Part shown: positions 1 through 6,011 of the stretch, one piece after another
How positions within the stretch are numbered: position 1 is the stretch's first letter
How the letters are laid out: each line of letters opens with the position of its first letter
NCBI GenBank assembly: GCA_021772165.1
Contig: JAJFMM010000033.1
Span: 1 to 10,593 of the forward strand
DNA: 10,593 bases
DNA from: Chlamydiota bacterium
GTDB taxonomy: Bacteria; Chlamydiota; Chlamydiia; Chlamydiales; SM23-39
Direction: 5' to 3'
The notes under the pieces: model-generated
What the model was told of the DNA's origin: nothing
Databases searched by the model: none
Seen by the model: the letters and a program-made list of their open reading frames with translations, nothing else
Made by a program: the position numbers and the translations under genes

Positions 1-288
1 CAGCCAGCCGTAGTCTGCCGAGAGTTGTAGGAACAGGCGCTCCCAAGCAAACTGCATCTTGTATTTCATGTAGGCGGAATTGAAGTTATCGAGCAGTGAG
101 ATGAATGTGGGCTCTTTGAATCTCTGTCTATCGCGACGATAGCCGGTTCCGAAAGAGTTGGTCATGACCCAGCCGCGCTCTTCACACGGTGGTTTCCATC
201 CATTTGGCTTAGGCTTGTCGTCATGATGGTGCGATGCTGTAAGGGCGCTGGAAAGGAAGAGGGCAGTGGGTAGGATTAATCGTCTCAT
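1..288 (-). CDS. Secreted protein of unknown function, N-terminal 96 residues (runs off left edge)
   Basis: An open frame runs from an ATG at 288 to the window edge without a stop, so the 3' part of the gene is missing. The N-terminus is a clear Sec signal peptide: MRRLILPTALFLSSALTA, with likely cleavage after Ala18. A His/Asp/Lys/Pro-rich linker follows (SHHHDDKPKPNGWKPP), then a stretch rich in aromatic and basic residues ending ...LSADYGWL. This suggests a periplasmic or outer-membrane protein, possibly a beta-barrel, but I do not recognise a family. It starts 34 nt after the lepB stop on the same strand and could be cotranscribed with it. No good Shine-Dalgarno site precedes the ATG. The frame and signal peptide are seen directly; the location is inferred. 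Confidence 0.65.
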   Translation of the reverse strand, partial: MRRLILPTALFLSSALTASHHHDDKPKPNGWKPPCEERGWVMTNSFGTGYRRDRQRFKEPTFISLLDNFNSAYMKYKMQFAWERLFLQLSADYGWL

Positions 289-322
289 CAATTGTCATTG
301 TGCGTAAGGAACGCTTTTTTGA

Positions 323-2269
323 CTAATCGAATTTGAAGGGCTTGTTATATTTACGTCTCACGAAGAGCGATGTACCGACCGCTGCAGAGAGGAAAAATGT
401 CCATACGACGATGTTGGGAAAAGTCGCATGAGGCGTTGATGGCTGTGGTAGGCGGCCCCAGCGAGGTCCCGGTGGCCAGAAAAGGAAGCTTGCGCCGCCT
501 CTCATATTGTCTTGTGGGACAAATCCGAATTGTCTGCTATCTCCACTCATCGCGTGGTTATCGCCTAAAGCGAGATAGGTTTTTTCAGGTACTTTCAGTC
601 CATATTGACGGATCAGTGCAACGTCAACCTTTCCATCCTTCGTTAATGGTGCTCCCGCGTCCTCAAAAGGAACGTAGGAAGAGAGGGCTTGTTTTTGCAA
701 CTCTCTCTGCTGAAATTCTACGAGGAGTGGATCTTGTTTAAAGAAGATCGGAGATCCCATCAGGTAGAGGTCGCCTTGAGCAAAATAGGCGTAACGAGAA
801 GGCGCTAAATTCATCTGTTGCGACGGTGCAAAGCGCTCGTCCATCTCGATGCCAATGTTGTAGAGCAGTTGCAGATGTTTTGCATCGCGCTTCAAAAGAG
901 GATGGTCATCCGGTAGAGCTTGGGTAATGCCTAGAAAATGGATTCGTGAGGCTTTTCCATCTTGGATTTCGTAGGTGCCGTCGGGGACTCCCGGCATTTT
1001 CGGCAGAAATCTCTTGGGCTCAAACGAAGAGCCGTAGCGCGTGGCGATGCCATCTTTGACCATGAAGCGACAAGTGGTCATGTGCTGCATCATAGCGTCG
1101 ATCTTTTCGTTGTCTACGGGGAGGAGCGAGACGCTCGTTGCTAGCATTGGACGGGGGCGGCCATACTCATCGCGCTCGACTTTTGCACCATTGATGGAAG
1201 GATGGTGCGTCAGTTCGAGATAGAGCGGCTGGATCGGTTGGCCTCGCATCAGCGAGGGATGCTGGATAGTGGCTTGTTCGCGAGTAAGGAGGCGTGCCAT
1301 CGCGTAGTTTTTAAACCCCCAGAGATCAAAGTAGTCTTTGACGGGCAAAAGCATCTCTCCCTCAACAGATCCAAAAGGAGTGGAGGTGAGTTTTGCAACT
1401 GGCTCATTCATCTGGCTGAAGATGACCGGTGAAAAGTTGTTCAAACGAGGCTGGTTGGGCATCTCGACTTTTCCATCGAAGCGTATGAACGGGATGTGCT
1501 CGAGATCTTGAAACCAGGGTGTATCGCGTAGCTCTGTGAGATCTTCGCCATTGGCATCAATACCATAAATATGGCCGCCATAGAAATAGAGCGTATCGCC
1601 GGGTTTAGCGATGAGGCGTTTAACGAACTGTTTTTTCCCGGGAATCACGAAAAAGTAGGTTGTGTCGACATCATAGATGTCCATGTCTTGGCCGGAAAAA
1701 ATGACGATGGAGCCGCGTTTCACAAGCGATGGATCGAACTGGACGTGGGATGTGGGTGAGAGGGTATTGATCCCATAGTCTGTTTTTGAAACAAGCAGGA
1801 GATCTTCCTCTTTCAGTGTAGGGCGCATCGAGCCGCTCGGAATCGTATAGAGTTCAAACCAGACTTGTCGAATCGAGATGGCGAGCGTCAGGGCAAAGAC
1901 GATGGCGACGATGAAATCGCGGGTCTTATCCCAAGGCGTTCTTGTCATGAATTTTTTTGAGGCTTCTTCAAGGGAGCTCGCAAGGCGCTTTGCTGTCTCA
2001 GGATTTTTTTGAGTAATGGCGGTTTGCAGGCTGGTCAAGAGGGACTGCAGGTTCTCTTTGCGGTCACTATCTAAAATGGACGCTTTTCTGCGATAGAGCT
2101 TGAAATGCTGGCGCAGAATGCGACGCGATTTTGTAAGAGAGTAGAAGGTCTTGACTGTAGTTAGCATCGAAAAAAGCATACGAAATTTAGGTAGATATAG
2201 GCAATGTGGAAAACTTGTTGATAAGTCGGTCTCCCATTGAGCGTGAAGGAATTCGGAATGGAGCGGCAT
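323..2269 (-). CDS. lepB: Signal peptidase I, large chlamydial type
   Basis: Type I leader peptidase (family S26), an inner-membrane serine protease that cleaves signal peptides from exported proteins. A transmembrane segment at about residues 119-137 is followed by IPSGSMRPTL with nucleophile Ser147. The general base is Lys217 in QFVKRLIAKPGD. The conserved GDNHAMSGDSRQFG box is at 569-582, and a second hydrophobic segment lies at about 619-637. Roughly 340 residues separate the Lys box from the GDN box, against about 120 in E. coli; such an insertion is known from chlamydial LepB. The longest frame gives 648 aa, but residues 1-30 look non-coding. Met31 (2179) or Met35 (2167) is the likelier start, before a basic, helical N-terminal region. 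No strong Shine-Dalgarno site decides between them. The function is secure; the start and the role of the insertion are not. Confidence 0.95.
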   Translation of the reverse strand: MPLHSEFLHAQWETDLSTSFPHCLYLPKFRMLFSMLTTVKTFYSLTKSRRILRQHFKLYRRKASILDSDRKENLQSLLTSLQTAITQKNPETAKRLASSLEEASKKFMTRTPWDKTRDFIVAIVFALTLAISIRQVWFELYTIPSGSMRPTLKEEDLLLVSKTDYGINTLSPTSHVQFDPSLVKRGSIVIFSGQDMDIYDVDTTYFFVIPGKKQFVKRLIAKPGDTLYFYGGHIYGIDANGEDLTELRDTPWFQDLEHIPFIRFDGKVEMPNQPRLNNFSPVIFSQMNEPVAKLTSTPFGSVEGEMLLPVKDYFDLWGFKNYAMARLLTREQATIQHPSLMRGQPIQPLYLELTHHPSINGAKVERDEYGRPRPMLATSVSLLPVDNEKIDAMMQHMTTCRFMVKDGIATRYGSSFEPKRFLPKMPGVPDGTYEIQDGKASRIHFLGITQALPDDHPLLKRDAKHLQLLYNIGIEMDERFAPSQQMNLAPSRYAYFAQGDLYLMGSPIFFKQDPLLVEFQQRELQKQALSSYVPFEDAGAPLTKDGKVDVALIRQYGLKVPEKTYLALGDNHAMSGDSRQFGFVPQDNMRGGASFLFWPPGPRWGRLPQPSTPHATFPNIVVWTFFLSAAVGTSLFVRRKYNKPFKFD

Positions 2270-2371
2270 TTAGAGGAAGTGGCTTTTTAAGTCATTGGCA
2301 GGGAATGGGTTATGTGTCCGTCTTGAAGGAGGGCTTTTTTTAGGACGGTTTTTTTTAGGATGTGTTGATAA
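2205..2371 (-). other. Cluster of three DnaA-box-like nonamers
   Basis: Read on the minus strand, TTTTCCACA (2205-2213) fits the relaxed DnaA-box consensus TTWTNCACA. TTATCAACA (2216-2224 and 2363-2371) is one mismatch from TTATCCACA. All three point the same way; the first two are 11 bp apart, about one helical turn. They flank the upstream end of lepB and sit beside the T-rich stretch 2334-2410. A further TTATCAACA occurs at 5950-5958 inside another gene, so single copies arise by chance. This could be a DnaA-bound regulatory site or a coincidence; evidence for an origin is insufficient. Confidence 0.2.
2318..2356 (+). terminator. Terminator-like hairpin with T8 tract, no gene assigned upstream
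   Basis: CCGTCTT (2318-2324) pairs with AGGACGG (2342-2348), seven pairs including one G-T, with a 17-nt loop, and is followed directly by eight T residues (2349-2356). This has the shape of an intrinsic terminator for plus-strand transcription. However, every gene from 1 to 3480 is on the minus strand, so it would end only an antisense or non-coding transcript. On the minus strand no T tract follows. It lies in the 140-bp gap between lepB and the upstream exported gene. Confidence 0.25.
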
Positions 2372-2409
2372 ATGGGTTAATATTGCGTAAAAATCAGATT
2401 AGAATTTTT

Positions 2410-3480
2410 TTATTCTGCTTTCCAGAGGAAAGACTTAGGAGACTCGGTATATGATTCGCTGTGGCCGTTTGGTACGAGCAGCCAAGTGTAGCGATGGTCC
2501 GGCTTGAGAATCGTCTCTAGTTCTTCGTGATCGATCTCAATTTGTAAGATTTCTCCATCTCCGGTGACCAGCGAATGGGTGACGGGAAGGATCTGTTTTT
2601 CTCGCGTTGTTACATCGACGGCAAAGAGATCGAAGCTGCGGTAGTATTTGGGACTTTTCAGAGAGAGGCTCATCCCGCTTTCTGTTTTTCTGGGCGTTCC
2701 TATGAATTCGGGTACGCGGCGTGGAAGGCCTCGATGCAGCGAGGGTAGGCTTTTGCCCGCATCGATTACGCGGAGTGATGCGGTAGCGTGGGAGGTATCG
2801 ATCTGGATCCAGACGGGGAAGGGGGTGTGATTGGATCTGTCAAAGTAGAGGGAGACTTTATTTCCGGAGAGTTGCGAGCCGTCTTGAGGCCAGTCCGCTT
2901 CATAGACGGAAAAATCCACGTCGGTCATCGAAAGACCGTCGATCACAAGTGGCGGTTTCCAGATTTTTCTGAGGTCAGGCTCTCCATCCATGGGAGCAGG
3001 TCCAATGCGGCGCAATTCATTTTGGGGCACAGCTGCCAAGTGCAGTCCCAGCAGGGTTGGAATCAGGCTGTCTTGTGAGGCGAGCTGCATCCAGGCGCTG
3101 CGGGTAAAGGAGTAGCACTCTAATAGCTGGTGGTTTTGCAGATCGATCTCGATCATCGACCAGGAAGTGTGGCCGGGGGCTCTTTTTTTGATCCAGTCGT
3201 TCCAGGAGGTCTTCTTCGGATTGAGGGCGCTGGAGGGTACAGTAATTTCTTCAAGAATGACGGAATGGGAGGTGATTGAGCGAATGGCAAGGATAGAGAT
3301 AATTTTATTTGATTCAGCAACGAAGAAATCGCCGCTCTTGGCTCTCTTCAGGCGCTCTTTCAAGACGTTCGATTTTTCGCTGACAACCGTTTGGGGATGA
3401 GGTGCTTGAGACTCTGCAACTAGACCCGTAAAAAGGGAAATAAAACTTATCGTAGCATAACGAACCAGTTTCATCTTCAT
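2410..3480 (-). CDS. Exported protein of unknown function, upstream of lepB
   Basis: 356 aa. The N-terminus is a signal peptide: a basic start (MKMKLVR), a hydrophobic core (YATISFISLFTGLVA) and probable cleavage after AESQA at residue 26. The mature part is soluble-looking and mixed alpha/beta, with one Cys and no membrane segment after the signal, so a periplasmic or surface location is inferred. I recognise no domain or catalytic motif. The second Met (3474) is an alternative start, with GGA seven bases upstream. It lies 140 bp upstream of lepB on the same strand. From memory, Chlamydiaceae also have a conserved hypothetical gene next to lepB, so this may be its counterpart; an alignment would settle it. 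A good promoter lies just upstream (3502-3531). Confidence 0.8.
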   Translation of the reverse strand: MKMKLVRYATISFISLFTGLVAESQAPHPQTVVSEKSNVLKERLKRAKSGDFFVAESNKIISILAIRSITSHSVILEEITVPSSALNPKKTSWNDWIKKRAPGHTSWSMIEIDLQNHQLLECYSFTRSAWMQLASQDSLIPTLLGLHLAAVPQNELRRIGPAPMDGEPDLRKIWKPPLVIDGLSMTDVDFSVYEADWPQDGSQLSGNKVSLYFDRSNHTPFPVWIQIDTSHATASLRVIDAGKSLPSLHRGLPRRVPEFIGTPRKTESGMSLSLKSPKYYRSFDLFAVDVTTREKQILPVTHSLVTGDGEILQIEIDHEELETILKPDHRYTWLLVPNGHSESYTESPKSFLWKAE

Positions 3481-3501
3481 TCCGATAATTTCTACTTTTA
3501 G

Positions 3502-3531
3502 ATTTTAGAGTAAATCGAACAAATATATCAA
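3502..3531 (-). promoter_or_regulatory. Sigma70-like promoter for the exported protein gene
   Basis: On the minus strand, TTGATA (3531-3526) and TAAAAT (3507-3502) are separated by 18 bp, giving 4/6 and 5/6 matches to TTGACA and TATAAT. Transcription would start around 3495, about 15 nt before the ATG at 3480. It is arranged divergently from the plus-strand promoter at 3547-3575; the outer edges of the two lie only 15 bp apart. Confidence 0.5.
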
Positions 3532-3546
3532 TCTCCGTAAGAAAAA

Positions 3547-3575
3547 TTGCCATTAGAATTTTTATAAGGTATATA
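3547..3575 (+). promoter_or_regulatory. Sigma70-like promoter for the small ORF-pncB-pncA operon
   Basis: TTGCCA (3547-3552), a 17-bp spacer and TATATA (3570-3575) give 4/6 matches each to the two consensus hexamers with optimal spacing. Transcription would start near 3582, about 23 nt before the GTG of the 44-codon ORF at 3605 and 150 nt before pncB. That places the small ORF at the head of the transcript. Confidence 0.5.
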
Positions 3576-3604
3576 CCCAAGAGTGGAATTCCTGGGGGCG
3601 AGGA

Positions 3605-3739
3605 GTGCATTCTGTCTATTTCTATTTTACCCTATTTTTTGCTGGAGCGGTTCTTTTAGGTGTGTCCAAAGATCAAGAGATTCGACGGATCGAAGCAAAA
3701 AAGATAGAACTTTCTAAAGAGAAAAGAGTGTTTGGATAA
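3605..3739 (+). CDS. Small membrane-anchored protein, 44 aa, leader gene of pncB
   Basis: An open frame starts with GTG just after the purine-rich GGGGGCGAGGA and ends in TAA at 3737-3739. The product has a hydrophobic N-terminal segment (YFYFTLFFAGAVLLGV, residues 5-20), then a highly charged tail rich in Lys, Arg and Glu (residues 22-42) that would form an amphipathic helix. A stop at 3554-3556 closes the frame upstream, and GTG is the only usual start codon before the hydrophobic part. Its last codons overlap the pncB start by 8 bp, suggesting translational coupling. The layout resembles a single-pass inner-membrane microprotein. It is not known to me. The protein-like composition, ribosome binding site, promoter and coupling argue for it; lack of conservation data argues caution. 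Confidence 0.5.
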   Translation: MHSVYFYFTLFFAGAVLLGVSKDQEIRRIEAKKIELSKEKRVFG

Positions 3740-5204
3740 AAAAATTGCAGAACTTCACATCTATCGCGAATCGCTCGCTCTGTTAACCGATCTCTATCAA
3801 CTGACGATGGTGTATGGTTACTGGAAAGCGGGGATTGCTGAGAGACAAGCTGTCTTCCATCTCAATTTTCGCAAGTGGCCTTTCAAGGGTGGGTTTGCTA
3901 TCGCTGCTGGATTAGAGTCGGCTGTAGGTTTCATTCAGTCGCTCAAGTTCTCTGAGAGTGATCTCTCTTATCTCGGGACGCTGAAAGACAATAGGGGCGA
4001 GCCTCTTTTCGAAAAGGCGTTTCTCGATTTTTTAGCTTCTTTTTCCTTTTCTTGTGATGTCGATGCGATGGAAGAGGGCTCTCTTGTCTTTCCTTACGAA
4101 CCATTTCTTCGCGTGCGGGGTCCGATCTGGCAGGCGCAGCTACTCGAGAGTGCTCTGCTCAATCTGATCAATTTTCAAACGTTGATTGCTACAAAGGCCG
4201 CGAGGATCTGTCTCTCTGCTCATCCCGATCCTGTGGTTGAGTTTGGGATGAGGCGAGCTCAGGGGATTGATGGCGCGATCGCAGCGAGTCGAGCTGCTTT
4301 CATCGGTGGCTGCGAGAGCACTTCTGATGTGATCGCCGGCAAGCTCTTCGGTATTCCCGTTAGAGGCACGCATGCGCATAGCTGGGTCATGGCATTCGAT
4401 GAGGAAAAAGTCGCTTTTGAAACGTTTGCCAACATCATGCCGGCTAATTGCGTCATGCTCATTGATACGTATGATTCCATCCAAGGGGCTAAGCGCGCGG
4501 TTGAAGTGGCGCTCTCTTTGAAGGAAAAGGGCTTTGAGCTCTCCGGCGTACGTCTCGATTCAGGCGATCTCGCGCGTCTGTCGATTGAGATCCGCAAAAT
4601 TCTCGATAACGCAGGGTTTTATAAGGCGGAGATCATGGCGAGTAATGAACTCGATGAGTATCTGATTCAGGACTTAAAGCAGCAGGGTGCAAAGATCAGC
4701 ATCTGGGGCGTCGGAACGAGTCTGGTGACGGGAAGAGGGCAGTCTGCTCTCGATGGTGTCTACAAGCTCTCGGCCATCCAGGATGAAAAGGGGCAGTGGC
4801 AACCGAAGCTGAAGCTCTCTGAGCAGACTGCGAAGGTCACTAACCCCGGCATCTTGCAGGTGCGCCGCTTTTTCGACGGGACGTTCTATACGGGAGATGT
4901 CGTCTACGATGAGCTCGATCAGATCAAAGATCCAAGCAAAGGGATCGATCACTTTGATCCGAATCATCAAAGAGACTTCACCGGAGTAGAGCATGAGGAT
5001 CTGCTCAAGCCGATTTTCCGAAAAGGTAAGCTGGTCTATGATTTTCCAGAGCTACCTCTCATTCGGAGCCGCGCGATCCAAGAATTGCAGAGGCTGCCCT
5101 CTAGCATGGAGCGCTTCACTAACCCACAGCCCTATTTTTCCGGTCTGGAAAAACATCTTTATCAGAAGAAGCTCAAAATCATTGCAGAAATGAGAAAGAA
5201 ATGA
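3732..5204 (+). CDS. pncB: Nicotinate phosphoribosyltransferase
   Basis: 490 aa, the usual length for the longer bacterial NAPRTase family. It converts nicotinate and PRPP to nicotinate mononucleotide with ATP hydrolysis, the entry step of the Preiss-Handler NAD pathway, in the cytoplasm. Visible family motifs are SLALLTDLYQLTM (14-26), EFGMRRAQG (170-178), GTHAHSW (212-218) with His216 as the probable phosphorylated His, RLDSGDL (274-280), and the C-terminal NPQPY segment. The start is TTG: a stop at 3705-3707 closes the frame upstream and the next ATG is Met26 inside the first conserved motif. The purine-rich AAAGAGAAAAGAG precedes it. The 44-codon ORF overlaps its start and pncA overlaps its stop, so the three should be one operon. 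Confidence 0.96.
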   Translation: MDKKIAELHIYRESLALLTDLYQLTMVYGYWKAGIAERQAVFHLNFRKWPFKGGFAIAAGLESAVGFIQSLKFSESDLSYLGTLKDNRGEPLFEKAFLDFLASFSFSCDVDAMEEGSLVFPYEPFLRVRGPIWQAQLLESALLNLINFQTLIATKAARICLSAHPDPVVEFGMRRAQGIDGAIAASRAAFIGGCESTSDVIAGKLFGIPVRGTHAHSWVMAFDEEKVAFETFANIMPANCVMLIDTYDSIQGAKRAVEVALSLKEKGFELSGVRLDSGDLARLSIEIRKILDNAGFYKAEIMASNELDEYLIQDLKQQGAKISIWGVGTSLVTGRGQSALDGVYKLSAIQDEKGQWQPKLKLSEQTAKVTNPGILQVRRFFDGTFYTGDVVYDELDQIKDPSKGIDHFDPNHQRDFTGVEHEDLLKPIFRKGKLVYDFPELPLIRSRAIQELQRLPSSMERFTNPQPYFSGLEKHLYQKKLKIIAEMRKK

Positions 5205-5740
5205 AGGGGGCTCTGATCGTAATCGATATGCAAAACGATTTCATGCCTGGCGGCGCTCTTGCGATCTCCAATGCAGATCGGATCATCCCTCTCATCAACC
5301 AGTTGATGGAGAAGTTCGAGCACGTGATTGCGACGATGGACTGGCATCCTGCTGATCATGTCAGTTTTGCTACATGGCCTCAGCATTGCCTCGAAGAGAG
5401 TGAGGGCGTCTCCCTGGTGAAGGAATTGCATCAGGAGCAGATCGAAAAGATCTTTCGTAAAGGAATGGATCCTATGGTCGATAGCTATAGCGCCTTTTTC
5501 GATACGAATCTCGCTGACTATCTAAAGAAGAAAAAGATCCAGGATCTCTACTTTGTCGGCGTGGCAACCGATTTCTGCGTCTTCCATTCGCTGCTCGATG
5601 CACTGGAGCTGGGATTTTCCGCTACGCTTGTTTTAGATGCGTGCATGCCAATCGATTCAGAGGGTGGAGAAAAAGCGGTTGCTGAAATGAGAGAAAAGGG
5701 AGCTCGTATCTGGCTCTCAAAGCAGCTCTTCGATGGATGA
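5201..5740 (+). CDS. pncA: Nicotinamidase
   Basis: 179 aa, isochorismatase-like hydrolase fold. It deamidates nicotinamide to nicotinate plus ammonia, supplying the substrate of pncB. The Asp-Lys-Cys triad is visible: Asp9 in VIDMQNDF, Lys87 in FRKG, and Cys126 in GVATDFCVFHS. The metal site is Asp47 and His49 in MDWHPADH plus His62 in WPQHC. The segment after that His (CLEESEG) differs from the common CVQGTPGA. The ATG overlaps the pncB stop as ATGA, typical of translational coupling. The last 24 bp overlap the end of the convergent DUF167 gene. Related cysteine hydrolases (isochorismatase, pyrazinamidase activity) are alternatives, but the metal ligands and the pncB partner make nicotinamidase very likely. 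Confidence 0.95.
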   Translation: MKGALIVIDMQNDFMPGGALAISNADRIIPLINQLMEKFEHVIATMDWHPADHVSFATWPQHCLEESEGVSLVKELHQEQIEKIFRKGMDPMVDSYSAFFDTNLADYLKKKKIQDLYFVGVATDFCVFHSLLDALELGFSATLVLDACMPIDSEGGEKAVAEMREKGARIWLSKQLFDG

Positions 5741-5962
5741 GACGCCTTCAATCTCGATGCGCTTGAGTCTAGATGTATGACCCGACAAGATTTTAATTTT
5801 AGATTTTGCGATTCCCAGCTCTTTCGCTAGGAACGTAATCAAATTTTCATTTACTATTCCCTTTTCGGGGACGCCTCGAACGCGTATACGCAGCCTTTCA
5901 TTTTCCCAGCCCTCAATGGAATTTTTAGACGCATTAGGAACTACTTTAATGTTGATAATCAT
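5717..5962 (-). CDS. DUF167 / UPF0235 (YggU-like) protein
   Basis: 81 aa, a small alpha/beta protein of the family that includes E. coli YggU; its biochemical role is unknown. The pattern is recognisable: an opening beta strand with VVPNASKNSIEG, then LRIRVRGVPEKGIVNENL where PVDGKAN is usual, then FLAKELGI and the family hallmark ILSGHTSRLKRIEI at residues 58-71. The degraded PVDGKAN box is mildly atypical. It converges on pncA and the two 3' ends share 24 bp. No Shine-Dalgarno precedes the ATG. A good promoter (5972-6000) would begin transcription only a few bases before the ATG, so the mRNA may be leaderless. Confidence 0.88.
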   Translation of the reverse strand: MIINIKVVPNASKNSIEGWENERLRIRVRGVPEKGIVNENLITFLAKELGIAKSKIKILSGHTSRLKRIEIEGVSSIEELL

Positions 5963-5971
5963 TTGTATTTA

Positions 5972-6000
5972 ATTGTAATTATTGGTAACCTTTTTGTAAA
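5972..6000 (-). promoter_or_regulatory. Promoter of the DUF167 gene, possibly leaderless
   Basis: On the minus strand TTTACA (6000-5995) and TACAAT (5977-5972) are 17 bp apart and each matches the sigma70 consensus at 5 of 6 positions. The -10 box ends 9 nt before the ATG at 5962, so the transcript would begin within about three bases of the start codon. This agrees with the absence of a Shine-Dalgarno site. The -35 box sits inside the dyad at 5987-6006. Confidence 0.5.
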
Positions 6001-6006
6001 AAGGTT
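5987..6006 (+). promoter_or_regulatory. Perfect hairpin holding the ribosome binding site of the 356-aa gene
   Basis: AACCTTTTT (5987-5995) and AAAAAGGTT (5998-6006) form a perfect 9-bp inverted repeat with two bases between; in RNA the innermost pairs would open to give a larger loop. The purine run AAAAAGG in the 3' arm is the only Shine-Dalgarno candidate for the ATG at 6012, seven bases downstream. Folding would hide it. The same DNA dyad covers the -35 box of the divergent DUF167 promoter, so a protein operator is the alternative reading. A TTTTT run from 6005 also gives it a weak terminator shape, with only two G-C pairs. Confidence 0.45.
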
Positions 6007-6011
6007 TTTCT

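Noticed and set aside
370..741. 123-codon plus-strand open frame
   Set aside because: Antisense to the C-terminal part of lepB, including its conserved GDN box; no family features.
2180..2269. First 30 codons of the longest lepB frame
   Set aside because: Sequence has no resemblance to a LepB N-terminus, contains the DnaA-box-like sites, and two ATGs follow directly; a later start is preferred, though not proven.
3314..3610. 98-codon minus-strand frame starting at 3610
   Set aside because: It runs across the divergent promoter region and then out of frame through the signal-peptide end of the 2410-3480 gene; its composition is not protein-like.
5987..6010. Hairpin before 6012 as an intrinsic terminator
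   Set aside because: No plus-strand gene closely upstream needs one (pncA ends 247 bp earlier, behind a convergent gene), the stem has only two G-C pairs, and the ATG follows at once; a regulatory hairpin or operator fits better.
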